From Acidobacteriaceae bacterium (GTDB taxonomy: Bacteria; Acidobacteriota; Terriglobia; Terriglobales; Acidobacteriaceae), in NCBI GenBank assembly GCA_030044455.1, contig JASHVU010000595.1:1-6116 (forward strand): DNA of 6,116 bases, written 5' to 3'. Positions 1 to 5,616 of the stretch are shown piece after piece. A model generated the notes under the pieces. The model saw nothing but the letters and a program-made list of their open reading frames with translations, searched no databases and was not told where the DNA came from. A program made the translations under genes and the position numbers. Within the stretch, counting starts at the first letter, position 1, and each line of letters starts with the position of its first letter.

Positions 1-354
1 GATGAAACCAGATCGAACGTTAAGCGACATCATCTTCTCAAATGTTTCGGGATCGGTTTCCCATAACGGAGTTCCACCGGAGTAGGCGCCCACCGCATTC
101 ACTAAAATATCCAGGGCTCCGACCTTCTCCACGAGCCCTGTCACCTCCATGGGGTTCGTAACGTCCACCTGAAGTCCATTCAGCGAATTTGAATCCACGC
201 CTGCTGCGCCCTTCAAGGCTGAGAACTCCTTCTCCGATCTGTAGGTGACGAGGACCTTCGCGCCTTCATTCAGGAACGCCAAAGAAACTGCGCGGCCAAG
301 CCCACCCGTTCCGCCAGCCACCAGCGCTGTTTTTCCTGCAAATCGGTTTGCCAT
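1..354 (-). CDS. SDR family NAD(P)-dependent oxidoreductase, N-terminal part (truncated by window edge)
   Basis: Short-chain dehydrogenase/reductase with a Rossmann fold, probably cytoplasmic, expected to oxidise or reduce a carbonyl/hydroxyl group with NAD(P)(H); the substrate cannot be read from this part. Translating from the ATG at 354-352 gives 118 uninterrupted residues running off the left edge. Visible SDR hallmarks are the glycine-rich loop G14-x3-G18-x-G20 after the first beta strand, an acidic pair D64-V65 that normally contacts adenine, an N86-A-V-G89 version of the NNAG motif, and the LNV element with N112, the structural Asn of the catalytic tetrad. The catalytic Ser and YxxxK lie outside the window. 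R39 after strand beta-2 (VLVTYRS) suggests NADP(H) preference, by inference. The start is supported by GGAGGA (362-367, minus sense) seven bases upstream. It is divergent from the secreted-protein gene. Family assignment is firm; the specific reaction is unknown. Confidence 0.93.
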   Translation of the reverse strand, partial: MANRFAGKTALVAGGTGGLGRAVSLAFLNEGAKVLVTYRSEKEFSALKGAAGVDSNSLNGLQVDVTNPMEVTGLVEKVGALDILVNAVGAYSGGTPLWETDPETFEKMMSLNVRSGFI

Positions 355-467
355 TTCACAATCCTCCAAATTCACATTCCTTGCAGTGCTTTCAGCCTAA
401 TCGATCATGCCGGCCCAGGATGCGGCGCCCTTGTCCCAGTCAGATTGGAGGCCATGGAGAAACCGGG

Positions 468-497
468 TTGATTGGGTTTGGGCGCGAGGCCTATGAT
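468..497 (+). promoter_or_regulatory. Predicted sigma70 promoter of the secreted-protein gene
   Basis: TTGATT at 468-473 (4/6 to TTGACA) and TATGAT at 492-497 (5/6 to TATAAT) are separated by 18 bases. Transcription would start near 504, giving a leader of about 35 nt that contains the Shine-Dalgarno at 526-533. This is a consensus match only. No equally good promoter was seen for the divergent SDR gene in the same spacer. Confidence 0.5.
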
Positions 498-525
498 CGA
501 CGGCGATGTGTTCCGAGAGGGATGC

Positions 526-533
526 AAGGAGGA
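526..533 (+). promoter_or_regulatory. Shine-Dalgarno that selects the TTG start of the secreted protein
   Basis: AAGGAGGA is a near-perfect anti-16S match ending six bases before the TTG at 540-542. An in-frame ATG at 522-524 overlaps this element and has no good ribosome site of its own. An in-frame GTG at 537 is too close (3 bases). The TTG start also places a typical signal peptide exactly at the N-terminus. Confidence 0.75.
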
Positions 534-539
534 CTTGTG

Positions 540-1319
540 TTGAAGCGTGCGTTGATGTCACTGACCGTGGCGAGCATGGCTGTGGGAATGGCATGGGCGG
601 CGGAGAATCCCTTCATCGGCGTGTGGAAGGTGAACCCATCGAAGACCAGGATGCCCGACGAAATGAAGGTCGAGAGCAAAGGCGGCAACACATACACGTT
701 TAATTTTGCCGGCGCCGACGAAACGATCGTGGCGGATGGGACCGATCAGCCGGGCTTCGCAGGAACGACGCTATCGGTGAATGCTGAAGCGCCCGACACC
801 TGGATCGTCGTGCGCAAAAAAAGCGGCCGGCTGCTGCTCAGAGGGACCTGGAAGCTTGCGACGGACGGCAGTACACTCACGGACTACTATCGCGAGTTCG
901 AGCCTGACGGGTCTACGCTCAGCATGGATTACGTCTACCAGCGCAGCGGTGGAGGGTCGGGCTTCGCGGCGGACTGGCGGAGCATCAAGGAGACGATGAA
1001 CTCACCTTTTGTTCTCGATGTGAAGGCGTACCAGGACGACGGCCTCTCTTTCATCACGACCAGTCCCTATGAGCACGAAACGAGAAACGTGAAGTTCGAC
1101 GGTAAGGACTATCCCAATCAAGGGCCGGACACAGGCCGGGACTCTACGTCCTCGATTCGGCAGGTGGACGAGCACACTCTGGAGATGACTGGCAAAGCTG
1201 GCGGAAATGTGAAGAATACGCGCGAGTTCAGGCTTTCTGCTGACGGAATAACACTCACGATGACGATCAACACGTCAGGACGAGACAAGCCGGATGTGCT
1301 GGTATTCGACCGGGAGTAG
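540..1319 (+). CDS. Secreted beta-rich protein of unknown function with two related halves
   Basis: A 259-residue product from the TTG at 540; the frame stays open further upstream but without a credible start. Residues 1-21 form a Sec signal peptide: K2-R3, a hydrophobic core and AWA20 as the signal-peptidase I site, so the mature protein begins near AENPF and should be periplasmic or extracellular. The rest has alternating hydrophobic/polar strands with Asp-Gly turns and no cysteines or recognisable catalytic motif. The opening 'GVWKVNPSKT' (27-36) is of a kind common in exported acidobacterial proteins (recollection of the family, not a search). Two halves look related: DGTDQPG at 66-72 matches DGKDYPN at 187-193, and DGSTLT at 109-114 matches DGITLT at 235-240, offsets of 121 and 126 residues. 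It reads toward nrdJ, with its own promoter and no obvious terminator. Coding status is well supported; function is unknown. Confidence 0.85.
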   Translation: MKRALMSLTVASMAVGMAWAAENPFIGVWKVNPSKTRMPDEMKVESKGGNTYTFNFAGADETIVADGTDQPGFAGTTLSVNAEAPDTWIVVRKKSGRLLLRGTWKLATDGSTLTDYYREFEPDGSTLSMDYVYQRSGGGSGFAADWRSIKETMNSPFVLDVKAYQDDGLSFITTSPYEHETRNVKFDGKDYPNQGPDTGRDSTSSIRQVDEHTLEMTGKAGGNVKNTREFRLSADGITLTMTINTSGRDKPDVLVFDRE

Positions 1320-1407
1320 CCGGGAGCGCTAGGGGCCAGAAAGACAAAGCTTCCCATGTAACTGAATGCGGGAGTCACGAGGTACCCGCTTCCGCTTCCG
1401 GTCCCAA

Positions 1408-1448
1408 AAACGCCTTCGGTGCCGGAGGAGAGCCGGCGCCGAAGACGT
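1408..1448 (-). terminator. Rho-independent terminator of nrdJ
   Basis: Inverted repeat CTTCGGTGCCGG (1414-1425) / CCGGCGCCGAAG (1433-1444) with a 7-base loop; all twelve positions pair, one as G-T. One C/A mismatch further out, the stem resumes for three pairs (1410-1412 with 1446-1448). On the minus strand the stem runs directly into TTTTT (1410-1406), beginning about 19 bases after the nrdJ stop codon. On the plus strand the hairpin is followed by ACGTCC, not a T run, so it serves nrdJ rather than the convergent secreted-protein gene. Confidence 0.8.
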
Positions 1449-1466
1449 CCTTCCACAACCCTCGTT

Positions 1467-4400
1467 TTAGCTGCATCCGCTGGTTGACCCGCAGCTCATG
1501 CAACGGTAGCAGCTTCCGTTGCGGACCATGATGGCTCCGCAGGTGGAGCAGCTTGGCGCGTCGCCCATTTCGTACATGCCGCGCATGGCGTCGGCGGCGT
1601 GGTAGATGCCGCGGTCCTGGAGCTTGGGCATAGGCGGAATGCTTGGCTCGGGAGGAGCTTGCTGCGGAGCCTTATATGCCTGCACTTCGGGGGCGATGCC
1701 TCCGCCGCCGGCGTGGCCGCCCACGCTGCCGCCCGCTGACGCCACTTGGTTGAGTCGCTTGGCCACTTCCTCAGCAAGCCGCGCGAGTTGAAACTGTGAC
1801 TGCCCGGCCTCGTCCTCAGGCTCGGGCTCGGGCAGGATGGAGGTCGGCGCCGCGAGTTGCGGAGCCTGCGGCGTGAGTCCCGCGAACAGCGTGAGCTGCG
1901 TACCGGAAAGGAAGCGCAGGCTGAGCCAGCGGAAGATGTAGTCCATCAGGCTCTTGGCGTAGCCGATCTGCTCGTTGCCGGTCCAGCCGGAGGGCTCGAA
2001 GCGGGTGTGCGCGAATTTTTCGCACAGCACCTTCAGCGGCACTCCATGCTGCAACGCGAGAGAAACCGAGGTGGCAAAAGCGTCCATGAGGCCCGAGACG
2101 GTGGAACCCTCCTTGGCCATGCGGATGAAAATCTCGCCGGGCTGCTGGTTGGGGTAGAGGCCGACGGTGATATAGCCTTCGTGGCCGCCGATGGAGAATT
2201 TATGGGTGATTGACGCGCGCTCTTCGGGAAGGCGATGGCGCACCGCGCGTGGCGGCGCATTCAGGTCCTGCACCTGCGGCGGCTCGACCGGAGCGGCAAC
2301 CGGCGTGGGCGCGAAGACCGGAACCGCCGCGGCCTTGGCGACGTTCTCGAGCGCAATCTGGAAGGCAGCGGCGGCGGCAGCGATCTGTTTTGCTGAGACT
2401 TCGACTTTTTCTGACGCGGCGAGGGCCTTGAGGTCGGCATCCGCCGGCAGTTGCGCCGCAGAGATGTGCGTAAGCACGCGGAGGGCGGCCGCATCCGCCG
2501 GTGAGGGCTCCTTTTTGGCGTCCATGCTGGTGTTGAGGGGTTGCGTGCCCTTTGAGCCGTCACGATAGATGGCCACGGCCTTGATGCCCAGGCGCCAGCT
2601 TGCTGCGTAGGCCTCGGCGACATCTTCAACCGATGCCTCGTGGGGCAGGTTCACGGTTTTTGAGATGGCCCCGGAGAGGAACGGCTGCGTGGCCGACATC
2701 ATTTTGATGTGGCCCATATAGTGAATGGAACGTGTGCCCTTGGCCGGCTTGAAGCTGCAGTCGAAGACCGCCAAATGCTCAGGCTTGATGCCGGGCGCGC
2801 CTTCAATGGTTCCGGTTGCGTCGATGTAGCTGACGATTGCGTTTACATCGTTGTTGTTGTAACCGAGCTTGAAGAGCGCGGCGGGCACGGTGTTGTTGAC
2901 GATCTTGATCATGCCGCCGCCCACAAGCTTCTTGTACTTGACCAGCGCGAGGTCGGGCTCGATGCCGGTGGTGTCGCAGTCCATCATGAAGCCGATGGTG
3001 CCGGTGGGCGCGAGCACGGTGGTTTGCGAGTTGCGGTAACCGTGGCGCTCGCCGTAGAGCAAGGCCATGTCCCACGATTCGCGGCTGGCCTCGATGAGGG
3101 AATCGAGCTGCGGAACCGTGAAGGGCTCGCCGGAGTTGCGCGACTTGCCGATGTTGTTGACCTCAGCGCGGTGCATGCGGACGACGTCGAGGAAGGGTTC
3201 GCGGTTGACGTAAAAGCCGGGGCAGGCCCCGCCCTGGCGATCACCTTCACTCTTTATTGCCGCGGTGAGCGGAGTAGCGGCGTCGAGTGGAGGGCAGCTG
3301 GCGGCAACGATGGCCGACTGCAGGTAGGCCTGGCCGGTCATGATCGCGGTAAGTGCAGCGGCGAGGTCGCGGCCAGCGGAGGAATCGTACGGAAGTCCGA
3401 AGGCCATGAGCAGCGCTCCCAGGTTGGCATAACCCAATCCCAGTGGCCGATAGTCGTGCGAGTTCCTTGCGATGGACTCGGTGGGATAGCCGGAGTTGTC
3501 CACCAGGATCTCCATGGCGGTAATGACCACCGAGATGGCATGGCGGTAGGCGGGGATATCGAAGGCGCCCGCCGGGGTAAGGAACTTGAGCAGGTTGAAG
3601 CTGGCCAAGTTGCAGGCGGAGTTGTCGAGGAACATGTACTCAGAGCACGGATTCGACGCGTTGATGCGAGCCGTGTTCTTGCTGGTGTGCCACTTGTTGA
3701 TGGTGGTGTCGAACTGCATTCCGGGATCGCCGCAGAGCCAGGTGCTCTCAGCGATCTTGTGCATGATCTCGCGCGCCTTCCAGGTTTTTACGGGCTTGCG
3801 TTCTTTGACGGTCACGGTGGTGAATTCGCCGTCTGTCTCGTAGGCGCGCATGAAGTCGTCACTGACCCGAACTGAGTTGTTGGCGTTTTGGAAGAAGATG
3901 GACGAGTAGGCCTCGGAGTCGGGGCCCGATCCGTCGTAGCCGGCCTTGATAAGTGCGAAGGCCTTGGCTTCTTCCTTGGCCTTGCACTCGATGAACTCCA
4001 TAATGTCAGGATGGTCGACGTTGAGGATGACCATCTTGGCCGCGCGGCGGGTCTTGCCGCCACTCTTGATAACGCCGGCAAAGGCGTCAAAGCCGCGCAT
4101 GAAGCTAAGCGGGCCGGAGGCGGTTCCGCCGCCCGACAACAATTCATTGGACCCACGGATAGAGGAGAGATTCGTCCCGGTGCCCGAGCCCCACTTGAAC
4201 AGCATGCCCTCAGTCTTGGCCAGGGTCAGGATTGAATCGAGCGAGTCGTCGACAGCGTTAATGAAACACGCCGAGCACTGTGGATTCCTGTAGCCGGTGG
4301 CCGAGTACTTGACGCCGCCGGTCACCGGGTCCCAGTGCCAATTCTGGCCGTCGGACTCCGGCTCCAGCCGGTCGCAGCCCACGTTGAACCAGACGGGCGA

Positions 4401-4820
4401 GTTGAAGGCGACCTTCTGCGTGAGCAGCATGGCGCCGAGCTCGTCGTGGAAGACGGCTGCATCTTCAGCGGTTGCGAAGTAGCCTCCGGCGATACCCCAG
4501 TCGCGCACAGTCTCAACCACGCGACCCACCAACTGGCGGACGCCGGTCTCACGCTCAGACGTGCCGATCTGGCCGTGGAGATACTTTGAGGCAACAATAT
4601 TGGTCGCCGTCATCGACCAGTCGACCGGCACTTCTACGTCTTTCTGCTCAAAGATCGAGTTGCCTTTGGTGTCGGTGATGGAGGCGGTGCGGCGCTCCCA
4701 CTGCACCTCGTCGTAAGGGGAAATGCCGTCGCGGGTAAAGCGGCGAGCAAAGGTCAGGCCGCGATGCAGGTACGTGGCCTGGGAAGGAACCGTTGCACTT
4801 TGAAGATGAATTTCGCTCAT
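1467..4820 (-). CDS. nrdJ: Vitamin B12-dependent (class II) ribonucleoside-diphosphate reductase, long form
   Basis: Reduces ribonucleotides to deoxyribonucleotides using adenosylcobalamin to generate a thiyl radical; needs neither an NrdB subunit nor oxygen. Intact 1117 residues. PQCSACF carries redox C185 (C182 adjacent). The finger loop at 388-404 has N390, thiyl-radical C392, E394 and C403, the same spacing as N320/C322/E324/C333 recalled for Thermotoga NrdJ. PTGTIG (605-610) is the phosphate-loop region of the barrel. Residues 766-865 are an Ala/Pro-rich spacer, then a TSCPD-like domain (about 870-970), a second low-complexity linker, and a C-terminal tail with C1091, C1094, C1104, C1107, C1110 and C1116: a zinc-ribbon-like CX2C-X9-CX2C plus terminal cysteines likely to re-reduce the active site. 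The N-terminus has no ATP-cone. The ATG at 4820 is preceded by GAGAGGA (4831-4825), four bases away. Single-gene transcript with its own promoter, NrdR-like sites and terminator. Confidence 0.97.
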   Translation of the reverse strand: MSEIHLQSATVPSQATYLHRGLTFARRFTRDGISPYDEVQWERRTASITDTKGNSIFEQKDVEVPVDWSMTATNIVASKYLHGQIGTSERETGVRQLVGRVVETVRDWGIAGGYFATAEDAAVFHDELGAMLLTQKVAFNSPVWFNVGCDRLEPESDGQNWHWDPVTGGVKYSATGYRNPQCSACFINAVDDSLDSILTLAKTEGMLFKWGSGTGTNLSSIRGSNELLSGGGTASGPLSFMRGFDAFAGVIKSGGKTRRAAKMVILNVDHPDIMEFIECKAKEEAKAFALIKAGYDGSGPDSEAYSSIFFQNANNSVRVSDDFMRAYETDGEFTTVTVKERKPVKTWKAREIMHKIAESTWLCGDPGMQFDTTINKWHTSKNTARINASNPCSEYMFLDNSACNLASFNLLKFLTPAGAFDIPAYRHAISVVITAMEILVDNSGYPTESIARNSHDYRPLGLGYANLGALLMAFGLPYDSSAGRDLAAALTAIMTGQAYLQSAIVAASCPPLDAATPLTAAIKSEGDRQGGACPGFYVNREPFLDVVRMHRAEVNNIGKSRNSGEPFTVPQLDSLIEASRESWDMALLYGERHGYRNSQTTVLAPTGTIGFMMDCDTTGIEPDLALVKYKKLVGGGMIKIVNNTVPAALFKLGYNNNDVNAIVSYIDATGTIEGAPGIKPEHLAVFDCSFKPAKGTRSIHYMGHIKMMSATQPFLSGAISKTVNLPHEASVEDVAEAYAASWRLGIKAVAIYRDGSKGTQPLNTSMDAKKEPSPADAAALRVLTHISAAQLPADADLKALAASEKVEVSAKQIAAAAAAFQIALENVAKAAAVPVFAPTPVAAPVEPPQVQDLNAPPRAVRHRLPEERASITHKFSIGGHEGYITVGLYPNQQPGEIFIRMAKEGSTVSGLMDAFATSVSLALQHGVPLKVLCEKFAHTRFEPSGWTGNEQIGYAKSLMDYIFRWLSLRFLSGTQLTLFAGLTPQAPQLAAPTSILPEPEPEDEAGQSQFQLARLAEEVAKRLNQVASAGGSVGGHAGGGGIAPEVQAYKAPQQAPPEPSIPPMPKLQDRGIYHAADAMRGMYEMGDAPSCSTCGAIMVRNGSCYRCMSCGSTSGCS

Positions 4821-5119
4821 GGCGTCCTCTCTAAGGAAAAGTCAGTGAAAAGCCCTCTATCGTCCGGCTTGAGTGCAGCCAGGAGGGAAAAACCTCAAAT
4901 CTCAAACAACTTACGGGAAAAAACCTGGCAATACCAGAGATGCTTTGGCGAGTGTTTCTGCCGCTTTATGCCGCTTACGGGGGGTATCGGCGAACGACAA
5001 TGCCTACGGGTTCGAGCGCCTCTGGAATTACGAAGGAAAATGCCGGTAGTAAATAAGAGAACTTGGGGCTGCTGGGGGACTTGACGCCGGTCTTTCGTTA
5101 CAATCCCGTAACAGCCGCA
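4821..5119 (-). other. Long 5' leader of nrdJ (about 300 nt)
   Basis: Predicted transcribed but untranslated region between the promoter at 5126-5154 and the nrdJ ATG. It contains no ATG in the nrdJ sense, so no ATG-started leader peptide. In the transcript sense TTACGGG (5111-5105) lies near the 5' end, and three later segments can pair with it: CCCGTAG (5010-5004), CCCGTAA (4981-4975) and CCCGTAA (4917-4911). A short hairpin CTGG-TATTG-CCAG (4937-4925) is followed after one base by T6 (4923-4918). I looked for the cobalamin riboswitch core (the B12 box resembling AGCCAGGAGACCTGCC) in the sense strand and did not find it. The leader length depends on the promoter call. A regulatory role is inferred only. 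Confidence 0.45.
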
Positions 5120-5125
5120 GATGAA

Positions 5126-5154
5126 AAAATACCGCTGTCTATGGTGCATGTCAA
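5126..5154 (-). promoter_or_regulatory. Predicted sigma70 promoter of nrdJ
   Basis: On the minus strand, a perfect -35 TTGACA (5154-5149) and a -10 TATTTT (5131-5126, 4/6) are separated by exactly 17 bases. Transcription would start near 5119-5118. Both NrdR-like boxes lie on this promoter: one just upstream of the -35 element and one filling the spacer. I saw no stronger promoter nearer the gene. Confidence 0.65.
5132..5147. promoter_or_regulatory. NrdR box 2 (in the nrdJ promoter spacer), weaker
   Basis: CCGCTGTCTATGGTGC matches the NrdR consensus at 10 of 16 positions, keeping the C at position 4, the TAT of the core and GTG at 13-15. It begins 30 bases from box 1, close to the roughly three-helical-turn spacing typical of NrdR pairs, and falls between the -10 and -35 elements. 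Alone it would be unconvincing; its position supports it. Confidence 0.45.
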
Positions 5155-5161
5155 CAGCAAA

Positions 5162-5177
5162 CCCCAATATCTAGTGT
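5162..5177. promoter_or_regulatory. NrdR box 1 (upstream of the nrdJ -35)
   Basis: The 16 bases CCCCAATATCTAGTGT match the NrdR consensus ACACWATATATWGTGT at 13 of 16 positions, including the AT-rich core and the GTGT half. NrdR is an ATP-cone, zinc-finger repressor that senses ATP/dATP and controls ribonucleotide reductase genes in many bacteria; sites usually come in pairs near the RNR promoter. This site lies seven bases upstream of the -35 element. Confidence 0.7.
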
Positions 5178-5258
5178 TTTCTTCACATTTGCCGCATCCA
5201 GCTTCTAAATATGCCCAATTTGCCTGTGGAGAATTCACAAAGGCCGCGTTGGCTGCGG

Positions 5259-5286
5259 GTTTTCGCATTCTCGATGCAGTGAAAAC
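5259..5286. repeat. Imperfect inverted repeat (hairpin)
   Basis: GTTTTCGCAT (5259-5268) pairs with ATGC (5274-5277) and GAAAAC (5281-5286) around a five-base loop, with a three-base bulge AGT on the right arm: ten base pairs in all. No T run follows on either strand, so it is not a typical intrinsic terminator. Confidence 0.55.
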
Positions 5287-5301
5287 GGTGCAATCCGGGA
5301 C

Positions 5302-5371
5302 GAATTGGAGCGCCGGGCTCCTGTCCGGTTGTCGCGCCGGTCACCAGACCGGCGGAGCTGAGCCCCAATTC
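5302..5371. repeat. Nested inverted repeat, REP-like or structured RNA candidate
   Basis: The inner arms CGCCGGTC (5335-5342) and GACCGGCG (5347-5354) form a perfect 8-bp stem on a four-base loop ACCA. Outside it, GGCTC (5316-5320) pairs with GAGCC (5360-5364), and the outermost GAATTGG (5302-5308) pairs with CCAATTC (5365-5371). A competing local hairpin GGAGC/GCTCC (5307-5311 with 5317-5321) is also possible. This could be a repetitive extragenic palindrome, a remnant of a small mobile element, or a structured RNA. Copy number elsewhere in the genome is unknown. Confidence 0.6.
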
Positions 5372-5530
5372 CTCTCCAAGCCTAGCCCCGGCGGAATACT
5401 CGGACAAGGCGCAGGGATGGTGCATATCGATGGGCTAGCTGTGCGAACTGTGGAGAAGAAGGTCATGAACCTCCGTTCAGCCCACTCCCTACATTGAAGC
5501 GCCGGAGAAAGCACACTCCGCGCTCGACCT

Positions 5531-5607
5531 CTGTCCGCAGTTTTCTGATCCCTGCTCTCTGATTTCTGTTCTCTGTTCTCTGTTCTCTGTTCTCTGAAGG
5601 CTGATAG
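5531..5607. repeat. Degenerate heptanucleotide tandem repeat (CTGTTCT)
   Basis: Eleven consecutive 7-base units, ten beginning CTG (the second begins CAG). Four central copies (5566-5593) are perfect CTGTTCT; flanking units such as CTGATCC, CTGCTCT, CTGATTT, CTGAAGG and CTGATAG are decayed. On the minus strand it reads as repeated AGAACAG. The array ends nine bases before the acetyltransferase ATG, so it occupies that gene's leader or promoter zone. Such period-7 tracts change length by slipped-strand pairing, here outside the coding frame. Confidence 0.85.
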
Positions 5608-5616
5608 GCTGGCTCC

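Larger units (their letters stand above)
5178..5616. other. Non-coding region between the nrdJ promoter and the acetyltransferase gene
   Basis: No convincing gene. A 144-codon plus-strand frame from a TTG at 5063 ends at 5497, but it has no ribosome site, crosses the nrdJ promoter and boxes, and its product resembles nothing I recognise. An 80-codon minus-strand frame (5425-5183) is equally unsupported. The stretch instead holds two hairpin structures (5259-5286 and 5302-5371) and a degenerate heptanucleotide repeat (5531-5607). Between 5372 and 5530 I see nothing definite. The promoter of the acetyltransferase should lie here, but no clear -35/-10 pair was found. Confidence 0.6.

Noticed and set aside
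401..500. 8-base inverted repeat TCGATCAT (401-408) / ATGATCGA (493-500) in the divergent spacer, a possible operator
   Set aside because: An 8-base inverted match within about 185 bases is fairly likely by chance, and one arm is largely the predicted -10 element.
397..594. 65-codon minus-strand frame in the SDR/secreted-protein spacer
   Set aside because: It overlaps the promoter, Shine-Dalgarno and signal-peptide codons of the secreted-protein gene, and its product is not recognisable.
2709..3875. 388-codon plus-strand open frame
   Set aside because: Lies wholly antisense to the conserved nrdJ coding region; long antisense frames are expected in GC-rich genes, and its product shows no domain pattern.
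4995..5020. tRNA T-arm-like GGTTCGAGC on the plus strand
   Set aside because: The flanking bases do not form a five-pair T stem and no other tRNA arms are found around it.
4821..5118. Cobalamin riboswitch in the leader of the B12-dependent reductase
   Set aside because: No B12 box or GCCACTG-type core on the nrdJ strand. A partial resemblance (AGCCAGGAGG near 4877-4886) is on the opposite strand and lacks the rest of the box.
5183..5425. 80-codon minus-strand frame ahead of the nrdJ promoter
   Set aside because: No recognisable motif, no supported start, and its sequence is accounted for by the inverted-repeat block.
5063..5497. 144-codon plus-strand frame upstream of the acetyltransferase
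   Set aside because: TTG start without a ribosome site, overlaps the nrdJ promoter and NrdR boxes, and runs through the hairpin block. A faint GEFTKAAL resemblance to MnmE (GEFTxRAF) is too short to mean anything.
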